In this document: in pieces, positions 1-13,300 of the stretch | Layout: each line of letters opens with the position of its first letter | Numbering within the stretch: position 1 is the stretch's first letter | Assembly (NCBI RefSeq): GCF_921293095.1 | Contig: NC_060246.1 | Location: 10,124,001 to 10,188,000, forward strand | DNA length: 64,000 nt | From: Ischnura elegans | Taxonomy: Eukaryota > Arthropoda > Insecta > Odonata > Coenagrionidae | Direction: 5' to 3' | The notes under the pieces: generated by a model | Seen by the model: only the letters and a program-made list of their open reading frames with translations | Databases searched by the model: none | What the model was told of the DNA's origin: nothing | Made by a program: the position numbers and the translations under genes

Positions 1-126
1 TTCAATCTCCTTAAGAGGTAATTATATAATCGCTGTATTAAATGGAACTTTAAAAAAACAATCAACAACAAAAGTCATCAAGTGACAAGTTATCTATTAT
101 GAGAATATTAAGAGTTACCTACTTAC

Positions 127-841
127 ACATTCTTGAATATACTGTAGAAGGAATGGTGACGCACGAAGATTATCCACAGGACAATCAAAAAAACCTTGTA
201 TCTCCTTCTGGTGAAGATCCATGGTAATGATATGACTTAAACCGGATTTGCACATCATCTTGGCCAGAAGCTTAGTGACAATACAACCCCGTTTCCTCAT
301 TTTGCCTATAAATAAAGGAACGTGATAAGTTATTTCGCCGTCATCACATGCGAATAACCCACTATACATTGCTTCACACTTACATTGCTTGCTGTAAGGC
401 AAATACGGGATGACTCCAACGATACTCTTTGCTGATGAGGTTTTGCAGGCATATGCCATAATTAAAAGCTCCATTATATTATTATTAACGTCCCTGTTGA
501 AAATAGTGTGGGTTTACTCAAAATGTGATTCGTAAGTATCAGCTTATTTCACCAATAATTCAACAAAATTACTCACTTAGACCCAGTCTGAATGATGTAT
601 ATATCTTTCCCACGAACAGAATCTCCTATTTCAACCATCGTTTCCCTATTCGTTTTGTGATAAACAGAACATCCTCCAGTTTTAACTCCAAGTCGGCTGA
701 AAAGAATTTGACATTAATTTCATCTTTTGTTAGTTAGAGCTTAGTTAGTGCTTCAATTACTCACTTGGCAATCAAATTAGCTAACTCGGGGTGCGAGTTC
801 CCCGCAATTATCATGACATCTGATGACGCCGGGACATCCAT
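127..841 (-). CDS. PRPSAP: PRPP synthetase-associated protein, 5' four coding exons (partial)
   Basis: Non-catalytic partner of ribose-phosphate pyrophosphokinase, expected in the cytosolic PRPP synthetase complex. Exons joined by splice phase: 765-841 (ATG at 839-841), 577-696, 384-493 and 127-305, each followed by a GTGAGT or GTAAGT donor. About 162 residues are visible, close to half of a usual 350-370 residue protein; the rest lies left of the window. The N-terminal phosphoribosyltransferase fold is clear: [38 protein letters not shown], then [13 protein letters not shown] and [16 protein letters not shown]. The catalytic synthetase loop (RQDKKDKSRAP type) is replaced by SKQCKMRKRG, the mark of the associated-protein paralogue rather than PRPS. 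The intron at 306-383 is only 78 bp, in frame and free of stops. The gene is divergent from TRMT1. Confidence 0.93.
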
Positions 842-1394
842 TTTTATCGAGAGGAAGGCGTAATAACGATGTAAACCTTCAGCATGCGATCGCTCACCAC
901 AAAAGCTTTATATTTACGAAAGCATAACAAACTGAGGCACTACTTCAATACTTAGGCGACAATTTTTTTAAGTAGTCGGAGCAAACACAAATAATCGTCT
1001 CGCCGACGGTTGACATTCAACAACATTCGTCACTTCGCCACCATACACAAATTTCCACAATTTATCAGAGTCGATCAAAGCGACCCTCGTGGATTCAAAG
1101 ACGAAGTCACGAACTCGTGTAACAAATGAAAGCTGTTTTGGGGTTGGGCGGGTTGGGCTAAATTCATCTCTTTTCCTAATGCATGATTTGTTTACGTCGT
1201 TGATTGTGTACGAGGTGGCTTCACGTGGTGTTCTTTGTACTGTTGTGATTGGATGCCAGCCTTAAATTTGAAGGGTACATCTATGCTGGGAAGGAAGCGT
1301 GATAAATTTGGACTGCTGTTAGCGCCGAAGTGTGATGGACTCATAGCCGGAATTTTTTTACATTGAGTTTATCTGAGAAAAGTTGTTTTTGTTT
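842..1394. promoter_or_regulatory. Shared head-to-head promoter region of PRPSAP and TRMT1
   Basis: The 553 bp between the two start codons must hold both 5' UTRs and probably a bidirectional promoter. It has several CpGs and an inverted CCAAT box (ATTGG) near 1247, 150 bp before the TRMT1 ATG. I see no TATA box placed for either gene. Transcription start sites cannot be set from sequence alone. Confidence 0.6.
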
Positions 1395-4300
1395 ATGATC
1401 AAAGTCAATACTATATGTACATTGACTCCTCGATGCAATGAAATATTTTGGAGACGATCTGGAAATGTACTGAGCATTGATTTGCAGCTAAATAGACATT
1501 GCATATCATCTGTAGAAATGGGTGACAGAGAATTTGTAATTGACCGGCACCCTGCTTCAAATGAAGAAGGCTTAGAAAAGTCATTGATCGCGGAAGGCAA
1601 AGCAGAAATCATTATTTCATCGTGTAAAAGAGTATTCTACAATCCCGTGCAAGAATTCAATCGTGATCTAAGGTACACTTATTATAATTTATCAGCAGGT
1701 CAGGCATATTTCGGGTCTTTTTAATTTATAAGTGAGTGTAATAGAGGAGGTCTCTGTGTTATCTCAATCGCCGTATCATCCTGACCCCCCTGTGTATGAG
1801 AATAATGATTTTAACTCTGTAAGTATAAATTTGTCATTAATACTATTTAGCGTTGCTGTTCTAAGAATATTTTCCGAGGAGTACCGTGTGAAACGAGAGA
1901 GAAAACATATGGTGGGAAAACCCTCGTTTCATCGAGAGTCTCCTGATCTAGGGGAGCCAGATGAGGTAATAACCGCATGTATACTGATGTGGAGGACTGT
2001 TAAGCCCCTGTATTTGTATGTTATGTATTTTTATATCCGTATCGTTTTTTAGGGTGGCATTACTATTTTGGAAGCGCTCTCGGCTTCTGGATTGAGATCC
2101 ATACGATATGCGAAAGAAGTCCCTGGTGTGAAGACTGTTGTAGCCAATGATTTATCTCTTAAGGCTGTTGACAGTATCAAGGCCAATATTTTTCACAACG
2201 GAGTGGAGCACATAGTAAAGACAAGTCACAGCGATGCATCGTATGCATGATTTTGTTATTTAAATTATTTTGATTCTCGAAAAGAAAGTGAAGAATCATT
2301 TCTATTAATTTGTTACATTTCTATTTTCCACAGGATGTTAATGTATTCTCATAGAAGGCCGGTAGAGAACCGCTTTGATGCTATAGACCTGGATCCTTAT
2401 GGATGCCCATCAATATTTCTTGACAGTGCCGTTCAGAGTCTAGCTGACGGTGGACTTATGCTGGTTACTGCTACAGACATGGCCGTCTTGGCTGGCAATG
2501 CTCCGGAAACCTGCTACTCTAAATACGGTGCTATATCACTGCATACTAAAGCTTGCCATGAGATGGTAATTATCAGAGTTGCATCACATTTGATGCATGA
2601 TTTATAACCTAAATACTATAGTTAAATTATCTTTCAAGCAGTTAAACATTCTTGATCTAAATAATAGAAATGTCCTTGTGTATTGCCAGGTCTCTTATTT
2701 GATGAAGCATAATGAAAAACAAAAGAGATGTTGTGAAATACTGTAAAACCATCCAAAAGAGCCTTTTCCATTCAGCAGTTACCTCTTGAAGTGGTTACTT
2801 TTTCCAGAATCAAATTTCCATCAAAGTAATCGAATTTTTGGAGTACATATTACAAATTTCTTCTCCTTATTGCAATCTGCCATCTCCTTGATTGACTGCT
2901 CTTGTTTTGGTCCCATTAGTGGCTTCTTATAAAAGGTTTGACTGTAGGTAATTTCAAAAGATGTGTGCACACTCCTACTCCATTTAATTTCAAATGTATT
3001 CAAATGGCTCTAGTTATGTCCAAGAAGTTAGTAACTTACTGGTCCAGTCATCACCAAACCAATGATTCAATCCAAATGTGGGTTTCATAGGTGAGGCTTG
3101 CGGTCACCCAAGACTTAGCGTGAAAGGAAGGCTTTCGCAGCGAGACTCATCGGTATCAAAGGCTTTTGGGAGCAGCTGCATACATATTGCACTTTGACAT
3201 TCGAGCTTTTGCAGCCGTTGCAGGTTGCATCATCAGGCGATGGAAAAAAAAATGATGATGCCTGATGTTACAACCTGCAATGGCCGCAAAAGCTCGAATG
3301 TCAAAGCGCAATGTGTATGCAGCTGCTCCCAAAAGCCTTTGATACCACTCCAGGCTTAGCCTCAGGCGTATAAACTATGGCTACCATGCTCCCCTTCCCT
3401 AAGTCTACCCTCCCCTGCCCTCATCATTGTTGGATGGAAATATTGCTGTTATGGCTGCAGTGGACTAATTCCTTTTAAGGATGATAATGACCTGCGTTAA
3501 CTTCTGTAAATTAATGGGGATGGCAATCATATTTTGCATGTTCCCTGATATTAAGCGAAGATGATTATGCTACCAGTTGTTTTATTGCATCCTAATTAGA
3601 TGGTAATCAGTGGCAGATCCAGGGTAGAGACATGGGGGAGATACCTGGGGGGGTGGGCAAGTGGGGGGTAACCTCCCAGCATTAGTGGGGGTCCGAACAG
3701 AGTCACCATTCTATCTAGTGTGAATTGGATATCCAAAGGGGAGGGATAGCCCCTCTCTGGATCTGCCACTGGGTTATAACATACCATAAGCGTGTGAAAT
3801 AGGCCCTAAGTTTAGAGCTCATTTATATTTCAATTCGTTAATGTAGGTAAATGTATCGGAAAATATTACTACATATATACTTTTGTACAAAGTGGCTACC
3901 CCCAAAATTTTGATTTTATCTAGTACATATGTGTTTCAACCCATTTCTGGGGGGGGGGGAGGGGGTACTATAGCCATTTTTGGCTCCCCCCATAGATGCA
4001 TCACTGATGGTGATTGTGTTTCTTTTAAGTGAAACCACCCATCTCATTGCTTCATGAAATAATAATTTGAAATTTATTAATAGATATAACTTCACAAACC
4101 ACAAATTTTAATTGCTAGTAACCTTGTTCTTAAAGTTCATTGTCATTTTCAAGTAAATGTAATATATTTCACCGTCGTTATGTACTGTCATGAGTTGAAG
4201 TGTTTATAGGCGACTACATTGCCTGGTGCTGTGGCCCAGCTCAAATTAACTCAAACTCATATGAAAACCTTCATTGTGTTGGCAAAGGTTTTGTTTTCAG

Positions 4301-7300
4301 ACATAGTTAATTGACTCATGGTAGAACGAAAGCGAATGCAAAATAGTTTTCCGCAAACTTTTTTTTATGCTGTGGACCATTTTCAATGGCATCATTATCA
4401 AAACAAAGTGTCAATATTTTAACAATCGATAATGATGCTATTGCTGTTGAAACTGGTCGACAGCATTGAAAGTGCGCTTAGTGTTTGCTTTTGGTCTACC
4501 TCGTGTGTTACTTTGTTCTCCTAAGTAACGCTGAAGTCAGTTGATTTGATAGTAAGATGTGTTAGAGATCAGAGATCTGATGGAGGAGAAGTGGAGGGAG
4601 GGGCAGGTGAGGAGTAAGAAGACAAGCTTCATTTTTGCTGTCAAGGGGAAGGAATCATGACATCGAGATAGCAATTTAAGAGCCATTTAATGCTGAACAT
4701 CAAAATTTTCTGAGTTCTATATAAATGGTTAGCACCCCTATGAAGAGGTTTATGTCATAATATCAAGAATGTATGGTTGCAGGGACTTCTCAGCCTCGCT
4801 ACATCCGTATTTTTTAAAGTGTTAGTCATTTTGGTGTTACTCTGCCAATCACTCGCTATAATGCGATTCTCGCTATATACTGTACTCATTAAAATGAGAT
4901 TCCGCTGTAATTAAAGAATGTAGATGATTATTTTATAGCTTAAGAAGTTAATCCTAATGAAAAAGTAACTTGATGAGGATGATTAACTGGGAAGTAAATA
5001 TATTTGAGGCATTTTCTCGCATTTCATAATCATTGTCACAAGTTATCTATTCAACCATAGTTTAATGAGCAAATGAGACACTGATGAATAAATATGAAGC
5101 CAATAATGTGAAAAGGATAATCACTCCATTTACTGAATCAATTAAATTGTTGAATTAGAATTATTTTAAAACAACTGTCGGCTGACAAGATTCATCTATA
5201 ACTCTTTGTAGCATATTTTTACATTTCTTATGTTTTTTATATCATTGTTTGATCAAGGTGTATGACACTTGATTTCAAGAACTTTATTAATTACAGGCTC
5301 TCCGAATCCTCCTTCAATGTATTGAATCCCATGCCAATAGATATGGGCGATACATTGTCCCATTGATGTCTATTAGTGCTGATTTCTATGTGAGGGTATT
5401 CGTAAAAATTTTCACTAGCCCAGCAGTTTGCAAAAAAACGACCAGGTAGAGTTGTTTGTGTGTTTACATGCTCATAGAATGTTCAAACTGATTGATTTCT
5501 GATTTTTGTTAGTTAACATTTTGTATCTCTGTCTTTCTTCCTCGCAGTAAACTATCAATGGTGTACAAGTGCACTGGTTGTGAAAGCATCACTTTACAGC
5601 CTTTGGGAGCCATGAGACAATCAGAAAAAAATATCAAGTTTTCTTTGCCCACTGGACCTCCTGTTGGGGAAAAATGTGCCCACTGTGGTCACAAGCACCA
5701 TGTAAGGGATACTAACTTTCACTTCTATCTTTTTATACCTGATAGGACATTGGCAGTCTTTCCCTGTGAGCTGTAACTTGTTAATGGTGAAAATACTTGG
5801 AAATACCAGTTGCTTCTGCAGCAGTAGTAATGGTTGATTGCCATTCGAATAGCCACCCACAGCAGGTTGCATGTCAAAGGGTGGGAGTCAGATGAAATTT
5901 AACCTATATGATGATGTCGTATGAAAACACTGAAGAGGTTTATGTGGAGAATTCCAACAGATGTTACCCCATGGGAACATTGACGTTGAAACTACATCAG
6001 CTTAACTGATACAATGTTGATTCAATATCCATCATCGATATGATATCCATGGAACATCGATATGTTTTTGGATTGAAAAAAAAGCAGCCTTTAAACAATT
6101 GAAATTCTTCATAATTCATGCTTGTCAAAGATATCCTATTTTACCAATGCAGTTTACAATGCGATACATGCTAGAATTTTCCTCTGTAAATGAAAATTTC
6201 CTATTAATAGTAATTCACTCTTTTCCACATCTGTATGTTTTATCCTACCCTATAGTATCTGTGAATAAGTGCTTAGGACGTCAGCAATAGAAATAATTAT
6301 GCTTAACTGAATTGAATAAATATTCAAAACTTGTAAGTATAGGAAATTGCCTACCTTCATGGATTTTGCAATGTCCATCTGATGTTGAAATTCCCTTCAC
6401 ACCCAATTAATACGGTGCTGATATTACTGCCCAATAATTTTCGGTTAAGCCTACAAAATAGGTAAACTTTTAGACTCGCTACATATATGGCAAATAAATA
6501 TTATGACTAATTACAGTTGGGTGCATGAACTGAATTTTTATCATGATATTGATTCTACACGATTGCAAAAAAATCTTTCATTTATGTTATAACTTTTGCA
6601 ACAGCAACATTGTAACAACTTTGAAGCCAGCACAGTCACTGCATTTCACTCATTATCATGTTTATCGCTGTTTACTAAATAACATGCAATTTATACACCA
6701 TAAATTCATCCAGCTAGAATTCATCACTAGACATCACACACGCAGTATTCACTTGCAATCCATAATACACCCATGTCTCGTATAGCGCAAGGGATGCGTT
6801 CCTTGGGGTCTTTGCGCAATACGAATTTGCGTTATACGAGAGCGTTTTAACATTGGGAAGATAGGGATGCGTTCCTGGTAGCATAGGTCTTGGGTATTGA
6901 ATTTCCTCTAAAACATCTATATTCCCATAAAAGTCGTAGAAAACATTATTTATATAAATGTTTATAGTTTAAAACATCTTTAAAGATAGTATGCTCGCAT
7001 TCAAAGACTTTTATTCACGTTAAAAAAATATTTACGTGCTTTTGAAATTCCCTCCTGTTGTGCGGGTGGGCTAACACCTGCTATCTCAGGGGTTCGTAAT
7101 GCATTGCCAGCAGTTGACGATTTTTCAAACCAGTCGAAAAACAACTATTGTGTCACCCAGGCCCTTTTGTCGCTCATCGAAGTGACAGGCAAACGCTACT
7201 TTGAATGCCATTTCATAGCTAGCGGAGTTTATGAATGATAAATCATTTTAATTTGAAGTCCTCCGAGTCATTAGCAGCTACGTGAAACAGTCTTTAAATG

Positions 7301-10300
7301 CCTTGAAACCTGACCCAGGTTTTCCTTCCCTGAAAATGAATGATCGAGAATGCATTCTTTTCCAAAAGAACATCGTCTCGTCAACACTAAAAACTGGTTG
7401 AGGGGGAAAGGAGCCACTTTCAATCACAGCTTGGAGTTCATCAGAAAATGTTGTGGTGGCTGCGCTATCAACACTTGCAGATTCACCTGATATCGCCGCA
7501 CTGAAAATACCTGCTTGCCGTTTAAATTCTGGAACCAACCGGAGCTTTCACTAAATGTCTCGGAGCGATTACCACTCTCGTCTTTTTGTACTGATTCACT
7601 ATGAACTTTCCGTATGTGTAGACCGCTTGGTAGAAGTTGGTGCGGCTGAGGTCACTGATGTTTTAACTTCGTCTTCGTCAGAATAAGGCATCGTGCGTTT
7701 AAACTTCTGCACAATATCGCTTTGACGTTCTCCATTTTCAAAGAAAATTGACCTCTTTCAATTCCTCTTCTAGGTTTATGGTTTTTCTTGATAAATTCTT
7801 GATTTTTCTACACGCATTCCTATTTTTTGCCATATTCTCTTGGTTTTTACTCTGTATGGCTCTATCTAAATCACCTTCTACTGCTGAACTGTATTCCTGA
7901 GATGCAGAAGGCCTACGACTGCGGGGAGGGAACGAAGCTGTTGTGTTTGAGACTCTATAGGGGACCCTCTTATATGTTGATGCTATTCATGCGCAACTCA
8001 GCCACCGCTCCATTTCTCCCCCGTGAATACCGATGACCTTGAAGGCTTTAGCGTAGACCCTCTACCTGGAAGTCAATGGCCCGATAACCTATGACGGCAA
8101 AAATACGTCTCAAACCATATTGCTGAAAAAACTCATTTCCAATAGCCCCACGCTTAATTAACGATCTAAATTATTTATTATCATTCTGTTAAGGAGACGA
8201 CATAAATTACTTCGGTAGGCTGGGTATCTGGACCCAATGACGGAGTAATACATTTGGCCATTGCACAGCAATGGATTTCGATTAATATATAAACAAAAAA
8301 GAAGATTTGAGGCAAGCAATAATATTAATATGCGTAAAATGATAGAAATTTCGTGTGTACTTAGCGCAAGTTCACGTTTTATCATGAGAGCGTTTAAGAT
8401 TTTTGATTAGGCTACACTGCAATGCAATGTTTCCCCGAGGAACGAATTTGCGCTGTATCGAAATTGCGCTATACGAGACATGGGTGTATGTACAATTTGC
8501 TCAATTGCAAAGGCTGGCAATGGCTGTTTCAATTATTATTTTCACTTAATTTGAGATATTTTGACAAGAATATTTTTAACTTTGCAGCTGGATTGACCTG
8601 GGAAAATTGCGAAAGAAACCCCAATTATTGTTCGTGTACACTTTCACTATAATGTACTCCAATGATATGAACATGATGCTTTGACTGAAGGCACTTCAGA
8701 ATTTCCATCTCCATACAGCTACCTAAGTATCACAACTTATGTGTCTAATAAAAATATTTCTGAATCACTAATTAGACCACATATTCCTCTAAAATGCAAT
8801 AATTCTGTACTTACTGCTCAAACTAAAGACCCTAACTTACCTATGGTCAAAACAATTGTGTCTTTTTATCAAAGTGTTGTTGGTGATCTGAAGATACAAT
8901 TGAAAGTGTTTCAATCAAAATGTAGTTAAAAGCTTAAATACATGCCATTTTCCTATAACTTACCCGAAGTCAGTTTATGGTGTTTTAGTCAAGAAATAAA
9001 ACAAAAGTTCGCTTGCTGGCAAGTATAATCACAATGATGGTCCACATCGATTCTAGGGAGATATGTTTTATTTTGATGTCGAAGCATCCACATTATGTTG
9101 ATGTGGATTCCTTAGAAATATATAATAATGTTCGACGAGTGTGGCTTACCAAATAAAATAGATTCCTTCTGGTGTAAGGTGAAGAACAGCATTGAAATGG
9201 ACTGGTATCTACTATTACTTATTAATTTTCTTGACAGGTTGGCGGTCCCATCTGGTCTGCTCCCATACATGATGGAGACTTCCTTGCAAAGTTGGAGGAT
9301 AGCCTCTCGAGGGAAGAGGAGGATGTTACGTATGGGACGTTGGAGCGAATGAGGGGTCTTGTCGCTCTTCTCAGAGAGGAGCTGTTGGATGTCCCCCTCT
9401 ACTGCACGCTAGACCGCTTGTGCTCAATCATTCATTCCGAGACCATGCCAATGGTTTTGTTCAGGTAATTTAGCCCCGGGAGCTTTGGCGGAGTTCATTT
9501 TTCTACTATACTGACTTCCTTTGTCATTACTATGGTAGTGAATACTTCAGTGTACTGCTCCACAACCTGCTACATACACCCTTTGAAATGAGGCATATCT
9601 AACATTCCATTTTGATCACATATTTTGTATAAGTATGAAGCCAATAAGGTGTAAGCAACTCTTAGTTGAGAAGAACACTTGATTCAACTTGATTATGTGC
9701 TTTGTGAAAAACTCAAATGAGTTTTCTAATGCAAAGAAGGTAGTCGATAAAATAAATGCAAATAACTTATTATTTAACAGAATATTTCAATGCCTGCAAA
9801 TATAAATGGCCAGTAATACCTTGGAAGTTAATTATTCGAGAGTTGTGTTTTTCCTAACAAAGGACTATCTTTCTTTTTTTTCATAAAATTTTGGGAGAAA
9901 ACTATTAGCGATGACAATAATTGAATGAAAGTGACTTTAAAGCGACGTGAGCTACTAGGATAATTAATATTGTGCATTAAAATGCGTACATTATGTATTA
10001 TTCTTGCTTTTTGAAAGTTTTGTTACATTATCTAATGTTTTATTAGAATGATTCAAATTTCAGAATAATATCATGTTTTACTCAATAATTTAGTAATTTT
10101 GGCAAGATGATATCATGAGTACAAATCATGCATGTAGTTTTTATGTTTATACTTTTTTTTTTGCAACAGAGATACAACAAACTAAAACGGCTTGCTATCA
10201 CTGCTCTAAGCAAATTGTATGGAGTGCACTTAATCATAATATGCATACGTACACGTTTATGTCACTACCACTAATGATCATTTGCAGGTCTGCATTATTA

Positions 10301-13300
10301 AATGCTGGGTACCGAGTGTCTTACTCTCATGCATGCCGTACTTCTGTGAAGACTGATGCACCAGTTGCATTCCTCTGGCACATAATGCGATCTTGGGAGG
10401 CTCTACATCCAGTGAAGAGAGAAAGAATAGCGCCTACAAGCCCAGCGTACGTCATCCTCTCCAAATCTTCATCTGGTCAACCTTGTGGTCAATCGAAAGA
10501 TGAGAAAAAAGTTCAGGCTGAGCTGCCTCAATCGAAAGATGAGCCAAAAGTTCAAGTTGAGCTGCCTCCCGTTAACTTTGATTACCATCCAGATGCCAAC
10601 CCGCCGTCTCGTCGCCAAGGCCTTCTTCGTTTTCAAGAGAATCCTCAGCCACACTGGGGGCCCGGAACAAGGGCAACTGTCATGACAGAGAGGTAAATCC
10701 CATTTGCATGCAACTCATAGATGTGGAGCTAATTGTCCTTTGGTAATTTCCAAATACAGTGGAACTTGGTTAGTACGTTCCTCCTTAGTACGTTTTCCTC
10801 CTTAGTACGGCGATTTCCCTCGGTCCCGGTACCATCCGAACAAAATACAGGTAAAAGAATTTGGTTAGTACGTTTGAAAAAATTGCGCTTTCCTGGTTAG
10901 TACGCTCAATTGCTTGCCGTGATGCAACCCGCAATTCGTTCTCTAGTGTCTTCTTTAGGGTCGCAAACGTCTAAATTCATGATTTAATTTATTATTATTA
11001 GCCATTAACATTCTTCCATTCATCCCACATCTCTTTCTTCTACCGTAATTTATCCAAATGCATTTCTAAATTCTTGTGACGTGATGAAAAATAAAATGCG
11101 GCCATTTTTTGGGAATGTGACTGACTATGAAAAACTACAGCCAATAAGAAGCCCCAATTTTCCCCACCCCGAGCTCCTCACCTTATGTTGCCTTTGGAGT
11201 GCTTGGGAGTGCCCACTGCTGCGCACAAAGTTCATGAGTGGGCAATTGTTGCTATTGCACGAGTTATCATGATGAAGAAATGAGTCTTAACGGTATTAGA
11301 CAATTCCCACATTATCTAAAACAGTACTGCTCTATAAACTCGACGTCGTGCGTATTTACTTGACTACTGTTGCGGGAGCAGACGATCCTCTGGATCTCCA
11401 CGCGAAGCTTAGCTTAAAAATACTTGATCTCGGAACGAAAGCAGACGACATTAGACAAATTTTGAAAGTAAATTTCAACTGTTTAATATAAAATTTTCTT
11501 GTAATTACGTCGTAATATAATAATCTTGCGTGTCATCAGTTGATATATCGATCGATTTTACAATCGAAATGGTATCATTCCAGAAGCGAATGTCTACGGC
11601 TGTTGCCGTAATTTGAAAGTCAATATAATTTTGCCCAATTTTTATGATGTTTAAAAAACCAGTTGACTTACTCCGGGTTGTTGTTATATTCTCCGAGTAC
11701 GCTGTGAGAAAGAAAAATGACTTGTCTTCGCTTGTCTGAGCTTCACTCGTCCTCGTTCTGTAAATAGATATAGGATAAATCACGGGAGATAGACGCCGTA
11801 ATCATGAAATCCTCCCCGGGATGTCCATGAAAAATTGCGATTTTTATTCACATGGTATTGTTTTTCATGGTAGCGCTCATTTTCTTGATTTTAAATGTGA
11901 AAAGAGTTCAGGAAGGCGATCCTATGAGAACTACTGATAGTAATTGTAATTATGACGACTTTTTCACTGATTGCAATAACCCCGACTGCTATTATTTACT
12001 TTCCTCGTTAGTACGTTTTCCTGGTTAGTACGTTCATTTTTCGTGGTCCCTTCAGAAACGTACTAACCAAGTTCCACTGTATTTGATCGATGGGTTTTTC
12101 TTTTTAATACGAAAATCCTCCAAAATCGTTGGCACATTAATGGCTGATGCTGGATTTTGCTATTTAGTATGCCCTTTCCGCTTCTATAGCGGTTAGGTGT
12201 TTACCCCATCCCTCCCTTCCAACCCTATCGCAGAGGCGTCGTCCGGCTCCTATTGAGGCGGCTCCTCTTTCCTTGTTCCTTCCCATCCAAACCCCTCCCC
12301 GGGAGTGCGGGCATATAAGTCTCTGACTTGGTTCCCAGGCTCGGTTTGTTGTAACCCTCAGAGGACTCCCCCCCTTGGTTCCTGATCTCTGTCCTTTGGT
12401 AATTCCAATGTTATGCTGTATTTAAAGCCTAGCTGTTATAAGTAAAAAAGAAAATCAAATTCGATATGATGAGAAGATTTTTTGAGGATCACGGTGTAGA
12501 ATTGAATGTAACGAGGTGGCAACCACGCTAAGGAGAAGTCTTGGAGTTGGCAGTATGGCTTAGGCAAGCTGTCAACTCTGAGGTGATGCTCAGACTATGA
12601 ATAACGTAGATGTGGGTCATCTTGCATTCTAACTTTTAGTTGACTAGCAATACTGCTTAGGAAGGTAAGTTTGTGGCAATATCGAAGCTCAGCTCTGGGG
12701 TAATGCAGATCAGCCTGGCATTGGGCCAATCATTCCAGCGTGAGGGCTTGGTGAGCTCAGGTTGATGACAAGCAGCCCAGTACACTAAGTCTTTCCAGGC
12801 GGAGCTACACTAGCCATAATGATGCAGATCTTTCATAATGATTCTGTGCCCACAAGCTGCTTAGTCATCCAGTTGAGTTGTGCCTGGGGATTTACCGTAT
12901 TTGCACGAGCCTATGACGAACACGACTCTAAGGCGAACCCCCCCCTTTTTTGGAACTCCACTAGGGAAAAGAAGAATTATTTTGAAAAATAATTTGTTAG
13001 ACGATTACTGGTGCCTGTAAATTTATTCTTTTTGAATTTTTTTAAATTTTTTTTGTTGTTGTTTTTGTTTTTTACGTTCATTATCATTTGTTTATCTTCT
13101 GATTGTTGTTTCCTTTGAATATCTGCGACGAGAGTTTCGAGGTTGCAACTCCAATACACATACAGTAAATTTCTATATTATTTCATCAATCTCGGCACCA
13201 AAATATAGGGGAAATAATATTAATGATAGACGTAGTGGAACGCTGCTCCTGTTTCCCACAGTTGCCAGCACTGCCACGAGTGTCCATCACCTATTCATTA

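Noticed and set aside
1819-1850. Possible 32-bp intron in TRMT1
   Set aside because: It is below workable intron length and its removal breaks the frame; joining 1672 to 1851 restores the family sequence.
10115-10287. N-terminal 57 codons of the open frame that contains TRMT1 exon 8
   Set aside because: They precede the TTTGCAG acceptor and do not match the family; they are intron.
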